Below are positions 1 to 9,052 of a stretch of DNA of 42,483 nt, one piece after another; the first letter of the stretch is position 1; every line of letters begins with the position of its first letter. The notes under the pieces were generated by a model. It did not search any database. It saw nothing but the letters and a program-made list of their open reading frames with translations, and had not been told where the DNA came from. The translations under genes and the position numbers were made by a program. This DNA is from Martinezella rhizogenes (GTDB lineage: Bacteria; Pseudomonadota; Alphaproteobacteria; Rhizobiales; Rhizobiaceae): positions 3,331-45,813 of the forward strand of contig NZ_JAPYZZ010000024.1 of assembly GCF_027460065.1 (NCBI RefSeq), given 5' to 3'.

Positions 1-826
1 ATGACGACTTCATCGGAAGCCACGGCTGTGGCGGAAAAGCGTGCACCGAAAAGGAAGTTCCAGAGCGAGATGTCGATGCTGGTTGTGCTGGTTGGCATTG
101 CCCTGACATTCGAGGTTCTCGGCTGGATCTTTGTCGGCAATTCGTTCCTTGCCAATCAACAGCGGCTGTCGATCATCATCCTCCAGGTTTCGGTGATCGG
201 TATCCTGGCGGTGGGCGTGACGCACGTCATCATTACCGGCGGCATCGATCTGGCGTCCGGTTCGGTGGTCGGCCTCACCGCCATGGTCGCCGCGTCCCTG
301 GCCCAGAGTTCCACCGATCTGCGCGCGCTTTATCCCGCTCTGACCGACCTGTCGCCCATATGGCCGATCCTCGCCGGTCTGATTGTCGGGCTGTTGGCCG
401 GCTGGATCAGCGGTATGCTGATCGCCAAGACCGCCATTCCTCCCTTCATTGCCACGCTCGGGATGATGGTCTGCGCCAGAGGCGTCGCCAAGTGGTATAC
501 GATGGGGCAGCCGATCGCGCTGCTGACGCCGGAGTTCACCTGGCTTGGCAAGAGCTTCCTCATCCTCGGCTTCCCGGTTCCGCACAATGGGCACCGCCTA
601 TGAGCTCGATGCGATCGCTGCGGCTGTCATCGGCGGCACCTCGCTCGCCGGCGGCGCAGGTCGCATCACAGGGACCCTGATAGGCACGATCATCCTCGGT
701 GTGATCACCTCAGGCTTCACCTACCTGAAGATCGGCTCCTATTACCAGGAGATCATCAAAGGCGCCATCATCGTCTTCGCCGTCGTCATCGACCAGTACA
801 GACGATCCAGGAAAATAAGGGCCTAG
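1..826 (+). pseudogene. Sugar-type ABC transporter permease, internally deleted and frameshifted
   Basis: This was an inner-membrane permease of the RbsC/XylH/inositol class of sugar ABC importers. The first frame (1-603, 200 codons) carries several hydrophobic segments and the family motif TGGIDLASGS near residue 80, then reads into a stop at 601-603. From the ATG at 587 a second frame resumes with the family motif GTAYELDAIAAAVIGG and runs to TAG at 824-826 with a normal C-terminus. In intact relatives about 70 residues (two membrane spans and the loop facing the ATPase) separate these parts, so the gene has an internal deletion plus a frame change at about 580-590. No ATPase or binding protein of this system lies downstream; upstream genes are outside the window. 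Family assignment is firm; the exact sugar is not known, though the C-terminal wording resembles inositol or xylose permeases. Confidence 0.85.
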
Positions 827-923
827 AGCGCGCTGTTCAATCGAGATTTGGTGCAAAGCGCAGCAACTGGCGAACGCCGCTCATGAAGTCGGCTTCTGAC
901 GAAGAACGCAAAGGCAATGGATA

Positions 924-1709
924 GTGAAAGTGGCAAGTATCGATTTGAACAGCGACCTTGGTGAAAGCTTCGGTCCTTGGCCGATGGGCGATGACGTGTC
1001 GATGTTGTCGCTCGTCACCAGCGCGAATGTCGCCTGCGGTTTTCATGCCGGTGACCCGGCGGGCATCCTCGTCGTGTTGAAGGAAGCAGCGAAGTGTGGC
1101 GTTTCAATCGGCGCACATGTCGGTTATCGGGATCTCGTCGGCTTCGGCCGCCGCAACATGGACCCTTCCAGCGCCGAACTCTTCGGCGATACTGTCTATC
1201 AGATCGGCGCGCTGATGGGCCTCGCCAAGGCCGCCGGAACTACGGTGCGCTACGTCAAGCCTCACGGTGCTCTCTACAACACAATCGCCCATGACGCCCG
1301 TCAAGCCGCCGACGTGATAGACGCCGTCAAGGCGGTCGATCCGTCACTTATGCTCTTGGTTCTTGCTGGCGCGCCGATCGTGGAGCAGGCTCGTGCAGCT
1401 GGCCTCACGGTTGTCTGCGAGGCTTTCGCCGATCGCGCCTACAATGCCGACGGCAGTCTCGTCAGTCGACGGCTTCCGGGCTCCGTCATCCATGATCCGG
1501 CAGCTGTCGCGGACCGTATTTTGCGCCTCGTGACCGAGGGTCGTATCGCCGCCATAGACGGTTCTGATGTTCGGCTGGAAACTCAATCGATCTGCATTCA
1601 CGGCGATACGCCGGCGGCCGTAGGGATCGCGCGCAACCTGCGTGAGACGCTCGTCACCCGCGGTGTCGACCTGAAGCCCTTTGCCGAAGGGATTATTGTC
1701 CATGCGTGA
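924..1709 (+). CDS. pxpA: 5-oxoprolinase subunit A (LamB/YcsF family)
   Basis: PxpA is the LamB/YcsF-family component of the bacterial ATP-dependent 5-oxoprolinase, which opens 5-oxo-L-proline (pyroglutamate) to glutamate in the cytoplasm together with PxpB and PxpC. The 261-residue length is normal. Family motifs are visible: an N-terminal [11 protein letters not shown], then [26 protein letters not shown] and VKPHGALYN, and a C-terminal ICIHGDTP. The start is a GTG at 924; an ATG at 917 is out of frame and closes at once. The gene overlaps the next one by 8 nt (ATGCGTGA), so the two are translationally coupled. The order pxpA, pxpBC, biotin carboxylase suggests a dedicated amide or lactam-processing unit. 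Family is sure; substrate specificity rests on homology only. Confidence 0.9.
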   Translation: MKVASIDLNSDLGESFGPWPMGDDVSMLSLVTSANVACGFHAGDPAGILVVLKEAAKCGVSIGAHVGYRDLVGFGRRNMDPSSAELFGDTVYQIGALMGLAKAAGTTVRYVKPHGALYNTIAHDARQAADVIDAVKAVDPSLMLLVLAGAPIVEQARAAGLTVVCEAFADRAYNADGSLVSRRLPGSVIHDPAAVADRILRLVTEGRIAAIDGSDVRLETQSICIHGDTPAAVGIARNLRETLVTRGVDLKPFAEGIIVHA

Positions 1710-3300
1710 TAGTCTCCGCTTTCTTCCAGCAGGCGGCAACGCTCTCCTCGTCGAGCTTGGGGATCTGGAAACAACGCTGACATTACTCGACGGTCTGCTC
1801 GCCGCCCCGCCTGAAGGCGTGACGGAACTGGTGCCGGCTGCACGCACGGTAATGGTGCACTTCGACCCACTATTTACCGATCGCGCTCGCCTTGCGGCAG
1901 CGATCTCCGCAATCGACCTGTCCGTTCGTAGCACGCGGCGGGGCGAAGTCTTCGAAATCCCCGTCACCTATGACGGCGAGGATCTCGAGGACGTGGCGGA
2001 AATCCTTGGTTGGACGGTGGAGGAGGTCATTCGTCGCCATACCGAAGCGACCTTTACCGTTGCCTTCACCGGCTTCGCGCCGGGCTTTGCCTACATGACG
2101 TGCGACGATCCCGGTTTCGACGTACCGCGCCGGAAAAGCCCGCGCGTGCGCATTCCCGCCGGCTCCGTCGCCATAGCGGGCACGTTCGGGGGTGTCTACC
2201 CGTCCGACAGCCCCGGCGGCTGGCAGCTTCTCGGCAGAACTCCGCTCGCGATGTGGGACACCAATCGCCCGCGCGCCGCTCTTCTCGCGCCTGGCGACCG
2301 TGTACGCTTCCACGGCATGGCGAAGGGCGCGACCATGCCGGTATCCACTGTTTCGGCTCGGCCGGGGCAAGATGCGCGCCCTTCCGAAGGTCTCAAGATC
2401 ACCCGCGCCGATCGCCCGGCGCTCTATCAAGATTTCGGCCGCCCTGGTCGGGCCGATCAGGGCGTTTCGGAGGCCGGCGCGCTCGACCGTGCAAGCCTCA
2501 CCGAAGCCAATCTCTGCGTGGGCAATACCCGCGGCGCGGCGGCCATTGAGATTGCCTTTGGCGGCTTCGCGCTCAAGGCGGATCGGCCGGTGACGCTCGC
2601 CGTGACCGGCGCTCCCAGCCCGCTTACCATCCGCACGGCGGCCGGGCGCGAAATATCGGCTCCATTCGCTCGCCCTTTCTCGCTTGATGCGGGGGACGAG
2701 TTGACACTCGGTTTTCCGCCTGAAGGTACGCGTAGTTATCTGGCATTGCGGGGCGGCTTTGCCGTCGAGTCCATTCTTGGTTCGGCATCCACCGACACGT
2801 TGGCGAAAGTTGGGCCCCCGCCTGTTATCGCAGGCGACATACTCTGTGTGGCGAATGCTTGCGCTGCAGCCGTCGATGCCGACCGGCCGCAGCCACAACG
2901 CCTGCCGCGTGCGGTTGAGACGGTTACGCTCGATGTCGTTCTCGGGCCTCGTACCGACTGGTTCACGGAGAAGGGCGTGGAAACACTGCTCTCACAGGAA
3001 TGGCAGGTGACGGCGGAATCGAGCCGCGTTGGTGTGCGGCTTTCCGGCGCCGATCCACTTGAGAGGCGCGATGCGGCCGAGCTTCCCTCGGAAGCCACGG
3101 CGCTCGGTGCGATCCAGGTGCCACATAACGGCCAGCCTGTACTCTTCCTCGCCGACCATCCGCTGACCGGCGGTTATCCGGTGATCGGCGTCGTCGCTTG
3201 CCATCATCTCGATCTCGCCGGCCAGATTCCCATCGGCGCGCGCATCCGCTTCAATTCTATCACAGCCTTCGATCCTCTTATACGGGAAACCGACCGATGA
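1702..3300 (+). CDS. PxpB-PxpC fusion (5-oxoprolinase subunits B/C; urea-carboxylase CT-like domains)
   Basis: A 532-residue fusion of the two KipI/KipA-type proteins. Residues about 1-215 are the PxpB/KipI part (CT_C_D domain) with the motifs [25 protein letters not shown] and [16 protein letters not shown]. Residues about 230-532 are the PxpC/KipA part (CT_A_B domain), starting [18 protein letters not shown] and carrying SEAGALDR and a C-terminal [16 protein letters not shown]. In many bacteria these are separate genes. The same two domains form the carboxyltransferase half of urea carboxylase. The ATG at 1702 is chosen over the TTG at 1681 because it overlaps the pxpA stop in the usual coupled arrangement and begins with the normal N-terminus. 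The stop overlaps the next start by 4 nt (ATGA). The role is 5-oxoprolinase by homology, or carboxyl transfer if it partners with the downstream biotin protein. Confidence 0.88.
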   Translation: MRDSLRFLPAGGNALLVELGDLETTLTLLDGLLAAPPEGVTELVPAARTVMVHFDPLFTDRARLAAAISAIDLSVRSTRRGEVFEIPVTYDGEDLEDVAEILGWTVEEVIRRHTEATFTVAFTGFAPGFAYMTCDDPGFDVPRRKSPRVRIPAGSVAIAGTFGGVYPSDSPGGWQLLGRTPLAMWDTNRPRAALLAPGDRVRFHGMAKGATMPVSTVSARPGQDARPSEGLKITRADRPALYQDFGRPGRADQGVSEAGALDRASLTEANLCVGNTRGAAAIEIAFGGFALKADRPVTLAVTGAPSPLTIRTAAGREISAPFARPFSLDAGDELTLGFPPEGTRSYLALRGGFAVESILGSASTDTLAKVGPPPVIAGDILCVANACAAAVDADRPQPQRLPRAVETVTLDVVLGPRTDWFTEKGVETLLSQEWQVTAESSRVGVRLSGADPLERRDAAELPSEATALGAIQVPHNGQPVLFLADHPLTGGYPVIGVVACHHLDLAGQIPIGARIRFNSITAFDPLIRETDR

Positions 3301-5018
3301 AAAAGCTGCTCATCGCCAATCGCGGCGAAATCGCCATCCGTATCGCCCGCGCCGCCCGCGACTACGGTGTCGCCTCAGTCGCTATCTACTCGGACGCCGA
3401 CGCCAGCTCGCTTTATGTTGAGCTTGCCGACGAAGCCTATGGCCTCGGTCCCGGCCGGCCGGCGGACACCTATCTGGACATCGGGAAGATCGTGGAGATC
3501 GCGCGGCGTGCGGGTGCGGACGCTGTTCATCCGGGCTATGGCTTCCTGTCGGAACGGGCGGAATTCGCTCAGGCCGTGATCGACGCAGGCCTCATTTGGG
3601 TCGGTCCGAGACCTGCGGTCATCACGGCGCTCGGCGATAAGGTAGAGGCCCGTCGCATTGCCGAAAAGGTCGGCGCACCGCTCGTCAAGGGGTCGCCGGG
3701 CCCGTTGGCATCGGCGGCGGAGGCTGTCGCGTTCGCCAGGGAAGCCGGCTTGCCGCTTGCCATCAAAGCCGCGTTCGGTGGCGGTGGACGTGGTATGAAG
3801 GTGGCGCGCAAACTGGAGGAAGTCGGCGAACTCTTCGACTCCGCCGTGCGCGAGGCCAAGGAAGCCTTCGGCCGGGGTGAATGTTACGCCGAGCAGTTCC
3901 TCGACAAGCCACGCCATATCGAGGCGCAAATCGTTGCCGATAGCCACGGCAATACCGTCGTTCTCGGCACGCGCGACTGCTCGCTGCAGCGTCGCAACCA
4001 GAAGCTGGTGGAGGAAGCGCCCGCGCCTTTCATCACCGAGGAACAGCGTTCCCGTATTCACGACGCTGCACGCGCCATATGTGCAGCGGCCGGTTATACC
4101 GGTGCGGGCACGGTGGAATTCCTGCTGTCGCAGGATGGCGTGATCTCGTTCCTCGAGGTTAACACACGCCTTCAGGTCGAGCATCCGGTGACGGAGGAAA
4201 CGACCGGTATCGATATCGTCATTGAGCAGTTGCGCATCGCCGACGGCTTGCCGCTTTCAGTGACGAAGACGCCTCCGCCGCGCGGTCACGCATTTGAGTT
4301 CCGCATCAATGCCGAAGATCCCGGTCGTGGTTTCCTGCCGACGCCGGGCCTCATCACTCTCTTTCGCGCGCCCTCCGGGCCGGGAATCCGGCTCGATGCG
4401 GGGGTGGAAACGGGTTCGGAAATCCCCGGCCTCTACGATTCCATGATGGCTAAACTCATCGTCACCGGTACGACACGCGGGGAGGCACTGATACGCGCCC
4501 GCCGGGCGCTCGCCGAGTTCAAGATTGAAGGTGTTGCTTCGGTGCTGCCCTTCCACCGCGCCGTGCTTGATGAGCCTGCATTCACCGGCGAGGATGGCTT
4601 TGGGGTCTTCACCAACTGGATCGAAACGGAATTCCGCGGCATTGAGCCCGCCGCTCGTGTGGATGCGGTCGAACGCGGTATTCTGCGCAGCTTTATTGAG
4701 ATTGACGGAAAACGCCACACGCTCGGCCTGCCAACGGCACTCTTCTCCGGCCTTGCCGCGGCGCCTCCAGGTCCGCAAGCTGCGTCGGGAGTTTCCTTGG
4801 CCGAGGGCGCGGTGACAGCTCCCATTCCCGGCACGCTCCAGCAATGGCTGGTTGAGGACGGGGCGGAAGTCGCGCAGGGCGAGGCTGTCGCGCTTATCGA
4901 GGCAATGAAGATGGAAACCCGTGTTCTAGCCCCGAAGTCTGGCCGTATTCGAATTCTGGCCTCGGCGGAGCTTGGGAAAACAGTAGGCCTCGGCGAACAC
5001 CTTGCAACAATCGAGTAG
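3297..5018 (+). CDS. Biotin carboxylase fused to a C-terminal biotinyl carrier domain
   Basis: The 573-residue protein has a full biotin carboxylase (residues about 1-450) beginning [18 protein letters not shown]. It carries the ATP-grasp glycine-rich loop FGGGGRGMK, the conserved [15 protein letters not shown] and the active-site segment [17 protein letters not shown] near residue 285. After a short linker, the last 75 residues are a biotinyl domain with EAMKMET; the biotinylated lysine is at about residue 538. It would carboxylate its own biotin with ATP and bicarbonate and pass the CO2 to a carboxyltransferase. No acyl-CoA carboxyltransferase beta gene is present, but the overlapping upstream gene encodes the CT domains of the urea-carboxylase type, which makes it the likely partner. 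The start at 3297 overlaps the upstream stop (ATGA). Automatic annotation would probably call it an acetyl/propionyl-CoA carboxylase subunit; the context argues against that. Confidence 0.9.
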   Translation: MKKLLIANRGEIAIRIARAARDYGVASVAIYSDADASSLYVELADEAYGLGPGRPADTYLDIGKIVEIARRAGADAVHPGYGFLSERAEFAQAVIDAGLIWVGPRPAVITALGDKVEARRIAEKVGAPLVKGSPGPLASAAEAVAFAREAGLPLAIKAAFGGGGRGMKVARKLEEVGELFDSAVREAKEAFGRGECYAEQFLDKPRHIEAQIVADSHGNTVVLGTRDCSLQRRNQKLVEEAPAPFITEEQRSRIHDAARAICAAAGYTGAGTVEFLLSQDGVISFLEVNTRLQVEHPVTEETTGIDIVIEQLRIADGLPLSVTKTPPPRGHAFEFRINAEDPGRGFLPTPGLITLFRAPSGPGIRLDAGVETGSEIPGLYDSMMAKLIVTGTTRGEALIRARRALAEFKIEGVASVLPFHRAVLDEPAFTGEDGFGVFTNWIETEFRGIEPAARVDAVERGILRSFIEIDGKRHTLGLPTALFSGLAAAPPGPQAASGVSLAEGAVTAPIPGTLQQWLVEDGAEVAQGEAVALIEAMKMETRVLAPKSGRIRILASAELGKTVGLGEHLATIE

Positions 5019-5030
5019 TGGCGGCGGGCT

Positions 5031-5987
5031 ATGGTCACTATTCTCGACAGGACGTCGTCCGACGAAAAGCGTATCCGCCATCCGGAAAAGGCGCATCGGC
5101 CCGATACCGAGGTCATGCGCAAGCCGGAATGGATCCGCGTCAAGGCCCCGACTTCCAAGGGCTATCACGAGACGCGCGAACTGGTCCGCTCGCACAAGCT
5201 GGTAACGGTGTGCGAGGAAGCCGGCTGTCCGAATATCGGCGAGTGCTGGGAAAAGAAACACGCGACCTTCATGATCATGGGTGAAATCTGCACCCGCGCC
5301 TGCGCTTTCTGCAACGTTGCGACCGGTAAGCCCAATGCGCTTGACATGGACGAGCCCGAAAACGTCGCCAAGGCCGTCAAGCAGATGGGGCTTTCGCACG
5401 TCGTCATCACCTCGGTGGATCGCGACGATCTCGCCGATGGCGGTGCTGAACATTTCGAAAAGGTCATCTGGGCGATCCGTGCCGCATCTCCGACGACGAC
5501 CATCGAAATCCTCACGCCCGACTTCCTGAAGAAGCCCGGTGCGCTGGAGCGTGTCGTCGCCGCCAAGCCTGACGTTTTCAACCACAATATGGAAACCGTT
5601 CCGGGCAATTACCTCACGGTTCGCCCCGGCGCGCGTTATTTCCACTCCGTGCGCCTGTTGCAGCGCGTCAAGGAACTGGACCCCACCATGTTCACCAAGT
5701 CCGGCATCATGGTTGGTCTCGGTGAAGAGCGCAACGAAGTGCTGCAGCTGATGGACGATCTGCGCAGCGCCGATGTGGACTTCCTGACCATCGGCCAATA
5801 TCTGCAGCCGACCCGCAAGCACCACAAGGTCGAGGCCTTCGTGACGCCGGAAGAGTTCAAGTCCTACGAGACGGTCGCCTATGCCAAGGGCTTCCTGATG
5901 GTCTCCTCCAGCCCGCTGACCCGTTCCTCCCACCATGCCGGTGAAGACTTTGCGCGCCTCAAGACCGCGCGCCAACGACTTTCCTAA
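5031..5987 (+). CDS. lipA: Lipoyl synthase
   Basis: LipA is a cytoplasmic radical-SAM enzyme that inserts two sulfurs into protein-bound octanoyl groups to form lipoate. The 318-residue length is standard. Both cluster motifs are present: the auxiliary cluster cysteines C61, C66 and C72 in [12 protein letters not shown], and the radical-SAM cysteines C87, C91 and C94 in CTRACAFC. The conserved end [15 protein letters not shown] supplies the serine ligand region. The gene starts 12 nt after the biotin carboxylase stop, so it is probably read as the last gene of that operon. No lipB, pdh or glycine-cleavage gene is adjacent, which is unusual for lipA. It may be an extra copy or the only one; the window cannot tell. 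Confidence 0.95.
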   Translation: MVTILDRTSSDEKRIRHPEKAHRPDTEVMRKPEWIRVKAPTSKGYHETRELVRSHKLVTVCEEAGCPNIGECWEKKHATFMIMGEICTRACAFCNVATGKPNALDMDEPENVAKAVKQMGLSHVVITSVDRDDLADGGAEHFEKVIWAIRAASPTTTIEILTPDFLKKPGALERVVAAKPDVFNHNMETVPGNYLTVRPGARYFHSVRLLQRVKELDPTMFTKSGIMVGLGEERNEVLQLMDDLRSADVDFLTIGQYLQPTRKHHKVEAFVTPEEFKSYETVAYAKGFLMVSSSPLTRSSHHAGEDFARLKTARQRLS

Positions 5988-6208
5988 CAAACGTACTAGC
6001 CGCGTCTAAATGCGTTAAGCCGTCCCAATATAAGGAAAACCTATGGTTCGACATTAGATAAAATAATTTTCCAAAATGATCTTCGTGCCATTCAATCAAC
6101 GAAACTCACCTACGGAGGATGAAATACAGAATATATACAGAATAAAAAATCTTCGGTTGTGAATTAATTTGGCCGCATTGAAAAGTTGAAAAAACAATAT
6201 GTGGCTTA

Positions 6209-6225
6209 TTCGAATATAGCTCGAA
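6209..6225. promoter_or_regulatory. Candidate operator upstream of the Liv-type operon
   Basis: The 283-nt stretch 5988-6270 between lipA and the solute-binding gene is much richer in A+T than its neighbours and contains no gene. Within it, 6209-6225 is an inverted repeat TTCGA-N7-TCGAA ending 45 nt before the start codon at 6271. This size and placement would suit a regulator such as the LysR protein encoded at 17147, but the link is a guess. A good ribosome-binding run (AGGGGGA) precedes the ATG. Confidence 0.3.
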
Positions 6226-6270
6226 GAAAAACATGTAACGAGAATTGTATAGTTCAAAAAAGGGGGAACT

Positions 6271-7470
6271 ATGAAAATTTCGGCGATTGTTACAGGAACA
6301 TTTTTTTCGGCCTCGACGCTGATGCTTTCGAACCCGGTTGTCGCAAAGGACGGGGAAATTGTCATCGGCATGGCCTACGCGAAAACGGGCTGGATGGAGG
6401 CTTACGACGGCGATGGCGCCAAAATGGCCGAACTCTGGATTGAGCGGGTCAATTCATCGGGTGGAATTGGCGGCAAAAAGATCAGGCTTCTGACGGCCGA
6501 TACGAAGACGGATCGGGTAGAGGCCGCGAAAGCAGGCCAACGGCTCGTATCCGAAGGAGTTGATCTCCTTATCGTATCTGCGGATTATGACTACGGTTCT
6601 CCGACCGCCCTACAAGGTCAGAAGGCGGGCGTTATCTCTGTCTCCCTTGGCGCAGGCGACCCCAAAATGGGCGTCGTCGGCATTGGCCCACTAGTCTTCA
6701 CCTCCGCCGTTGCTGCTCAGTTGGAGGGGGCTACGATGGCCGACTGGGGCATCGAGAAGAAAGGGTTCAAAAAAGGTTATGAACTCATTGATGACATCAA
6801 CGAATACTCGAAATCAGTCTGTGCGGGATACAAATGGGCATTCGGCTCTAAAGCGAAGGTAGTTGGTAGCGATTCGTTCAAGCTCACCGACGCTGCTGTC
6901 AACGCTCAGGTGACACGACTTGCTGAAGCCGTCAAGAACGACGGGGTTGATAACGTGATGGTGTGCTTTAGCGGTACGCCAGCAGCAAGTGTCATCAGGC
7001 AGATTCGCGCGGCGGGCATTACTATTCCCATCATGTCAGGCACTTCAATGGACGGAACCTATTGGGTTAATTCTGTTCCGGATTTGAAGGATTTCTATCT
7101 TCCGACGTCTGCACTTCCCCAGGGAGATAGCCGGCCGGAAGTCAACAAAATTACCGAAGCGTTCAAAGTGAAGTACGGTTCTGTGCCCAGCACACAGTAT
7201 CCTTATCCGATCTATGCTTGGCTCGACCTCTGGAGAAAAGCAGTCGAAGCAACCGGAACTACCGACACGAAAGCTGTCGTCGGTGAACTGGAAACCTATT
7301 CGGATGTTCCCACAGTACTTGGCCTCCGGAGCTTCAGCACGAAGCTTCACATCCAGACGAGATCACCTCTTTTAATAACACGTTATGCGGATGGGAAACA
7401 AGCGTTTGTGGAGGAATGGCGTATCCCGACAGACATCCCGGCCGAGGTTCTCTACAGAACCAAAAAGTGA
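6271..7470 (+). CDS. ABC transporter substrate-binding protein, branched-chain amino acid (LivK) type
   Basis: A 399-residue periplasmic binding protein of the type I fold used by Liv/amide/aromatic-acid importers. Residues 1-25 form a signal peptide (MKISAIV, a hydrophobic run, then a cleavage region at NPVVAKDGEI). The mature start IVIGMAYAKTGWMEAYDGDGAKMAELWIE is the usual first strand and helix, followed by NSSGGIGGKKIRLLTADTKTD, a family hallmark. It captures the substrate outside the inner membrane and hands it to the LivHM permeases encoded downstream. It opens a run of genes (6271-16861) with short or overlapping junctions. The ligand cannot be read from the sequence; the family binds amino acids, amides, short acids and many other small polar compounds. 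Confidence 0.9.
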   Translation: MKISAIVTGTFFSASTLMLSNPVVAKDGEIVIGMAYAKTGWMEAYDGDGAKMAELWIERVNSSGGIGGKKIRLLTADTKTDRVEAAKAGQRLVSEGVDLLIVSADYDYGSPTALQGQKAGVISVSLGAGDPKMGVVGIGPLVFTSAVAAQLEGATMADWGIEKKGFKKGYELIDDINEYSKSVCAGYKWAFGSKAKVVGSDSFKLTDAAVNAQVTRLAEAVKNDGVDNVMVCFSGTPAASVIRQIRAAGITIPIMSGTSMDGTYWVNSVPDLKDFYLPTSALPQGDSRPEVNKITEAFKVKYGSVPSTQYPYPIYAWLDLWRKAVEATGTTDTKAVVGELETYSDVPTVLGLRSFSTKLHIQTRSPLLITRYADGKQAFVEEWRIPTDIPAEVLYRTKK

Positions 7471-7491
7471 ACCGATACAACTAACTAAGCA

Positions 7492-7526
7492 TCAATTTGG
7501 CGTCGCCAGCCGCCGCGCCAAATTGA
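7492..7526 (+). other. Intercistronic stem-loop between livK-type and livG-type genes
   Basis: An 11-bp perfect inverted repeat, TCAATTTGGCG at 7492-7502 and CGCCAAATTGA at 7516-7526, encloses a 13-nt GC-rich loop. It lies 22 nt after the binding-protein stop and 20 nt before the ATPase start. There is no T-run after it, so a simple terminator is unlikely. Such hairpins after binding-protein genes often protect the upstream mRNA and lower expression of the downstream membrane genes; that role here is inferred. Confidence 0.6.
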
Positions 7527-7546
7527 CGCTCAATCGAGTATAATAC

Positions 7547-8317
7547 ATGTTGTTATCGAAGCTTTTTGCGAAGGATACCTTCGGAGCCGATGGCGCTCGT
7601 CGTGAGTTGACCGTAAACAATCTCACGGTGCGCTTTCAAGGACTTTCCGCGATCTCGAATGTGACGTTGTCAATCGGGGGTAACGAGATTCTCGGCCTGA
7701 TCGGTCCGAACGGCGCAGGCAAGACGACGCTCGTGAACTGTCTTACCGGCTTTCAAAAGCCGACCGAAGGTCAAATTCTCTTTAATGGCCATGACACCAC
7801 CCGATGGACCGCGAAAACCTTCAGGCGAAGAGGCGTCGCGCGTACCTTTCAAGCCGGACGCCTTTTCAAAGATATGACCGTCCTTGAGAACGCACTGGTC
7901 ACTGGTGTTGCCCTTGGCATGGGCAGTCGGGAGGCGAGGGCGCAGGCCCGAGCGCTGTTGGATTGGACAGGGTTGAAGGACAGATACGATCATTTGGCGT
8001 CTAGCCTCGCCTACACCGACCAGCGTCGTCTTGGTATCGCGAGGGCGCTGATGGTTTCGCCGAGATTTGTGTTGCTGGATGAGCCGGCCGCCGGCATGTC
8101 CGATACTGAGACCGAGGAACTTATGGGAATTATCGGCGAAATGCCGAAGATGTTCGACTGTAGCGTAATGCTGATCGAACATAACATGCATCTGGTGATG
8201 AGCATATGTGGTCGGGTTCATGTGCTCGATGGAGGAAAGACCCTAGCCGAGGGTGCGCCTGAAGAGATCAAGCGCCATGAGGCCGTCATCAATGCTTATC
8301 TCGGGATGGAGGAGTAA
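7547..8317 (+). CDS. ABC transporter ATP-binding protein, LivG type
   Basis: A 256-residue cytoplasmic ATPase that energises the importer. Walker A is GPNGAGKT at residues 53-60. The signature region reads LAYTDQRRLGIARAL, the LivG-type variant of LSGGQ. Walker B is VLLDEPAAGMS, and the switch histidine region is LIEHNMHLVMSICGRV. The start ATG at 7547 follows the stem-loop; about 18 N-terminal residues precede the usual first strand. It pairs with the LivF-type ATPase that starts directly after its stop codon. Together they form the nucleotide-binding heterodimer on the inner face of the membrane. Confidence 0.93.
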   Translation: MLLSKLFAKDTFGADGARRELTVNNLTVRFQGLSAISNVTLSIGGNEILGLIGPNGAGKTTLVNCLTGFQKPTEGQILFNGHDTTRWTAKTFRRRGVARTFQAGRLFKDMTVLENALVTGVALGMGSREARAQARALLDWTGLKDRYDHLASSLAYTDQRRLGIARALMVSPRFVLLDEPAAGMSDTETEELMGIIGEMPKMFDCSVMLIEHNMHLVMSICGRVHVLDGGKTLAEGAPEEIKRHEAVINAYLGMEE

Positions 8318-9052
8318 TTGACGCCCTTGCTCGCAATTGATGATCTCCATGTCCATTACAATGGAATGATCGCTCTGAGGGGTATTTCCCTTGAGGTCAA
8401 CATGAATGAGATCGTGTGCATTATCGGCCCGAATGGCGCCGGTAAGTCCACAACGCTGGCCGCCATCGCAGGTGGTGTCAAGGCAACCAAAGGCTCCATT
8501 CATTTGGCCGGCACGAATACGGCGGTCTTTGGCCCTGAAAAGCTGGCCGACATGGGCGTCTCGCTTGTCCCGGAGGGAAGACATATATTTTCATCCCTTT
8601 CCGTCGACGAGAATTTGATGATCGGGAGCCATCGGCGCACGGACAAGAAGGCGGTTAGAGCAGATCGAGATAGGCTATTGGGCTTGTTTCCCCGGCTGGT
8701 CGAGCGGTTGAATTATCCCGCAGGCCGCCTTTCCGGAGGTGAACAGCAAATGCTTGCCATAGCACGAGCGATCATGACGAAGCCGAAGCTCCTGCTGATC
8801 GACGAGCCTTCACTGGGTCTGGCGCCGAAGATTGTCGAGCAGATCTACAGTATCGTCACAGAGTTACGGGACCGCGACGGGTTGACCCTTCTGATAAACG
8901 AACAGTCATCCAACCGTATCCTGAAGCACGCAGATCGAATCTACGTTCTTCGCTCCGGCCAGATTCAACTGCATGGGCGTGCAGATGATCTGAAGGACGG
9001 TGAGCGCATTCGACGTGCATATTTCGGCTTTGAGGGAAACGGTCATGGTTGA
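8318..9052 (+). CDS. ABC transporter ATP-binding protein, LivF type
   Basis: The second ATPase of the importer, 244 residues. Walker A is GPNGAGKS at residues 37-44, the signature is LSGGEQQMLAIARA and Walker B is LLLIDEPSLGLAP. The start is a TTG at 8318, directly after the preceding TAA; a strong GGAGGAG lies at the right distance inside the end of the upstream gene, and the N-terminus LLAIDDLHVHYNGMIAL is the normal LivF beginning. The C-terminus overlaps the permease start by 8 nt. The switch region reads LLINEQSSNRIL, a little off the usual VEQN form. Confidence 0.92.
   Translation: MTPLLAIDDLHVHYNGMIALRGISLEVNMNEIVCIIGPNGAGKSTTLAAIAGGVKATKGSIHLAGTNTAVFGPEKLADMGVSLVPEGRHIFSSLSVDENLMIGSHRRTDKKAVRADRDRLLGLFPRLVERLNYPAGRLSGGEQQMLAIARAIMTKPKLLLIDEPSLGLAPKIVEQIYSIVTELRDRDGLTLLINEQSSNRILKHADRIYVLRSGQIQLHGRADDLKDGERIRRAYFGFEGNGHG

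Noticed and set aside
1870..2898. 342-codon open frame on the minus strand
   Set aside because: It lies wholly antisense to the recognised pxpBC gene, has a biased arginine/alanine-rich composition and no family motif; it is a shadow of GC-rich coding.
4926..5990. 354-codon open frame on the minus strand
   Set aside because: It is antisense to lipA, whose catalytic motifs are clear. No motif is seen in the antisense product.
7492..7526. Intrinsic terminator between the binding protein and ATPase genes
   Set aside because: The stem is good but no T-run follows, and the downstream transporter genes have no other clear promoter.
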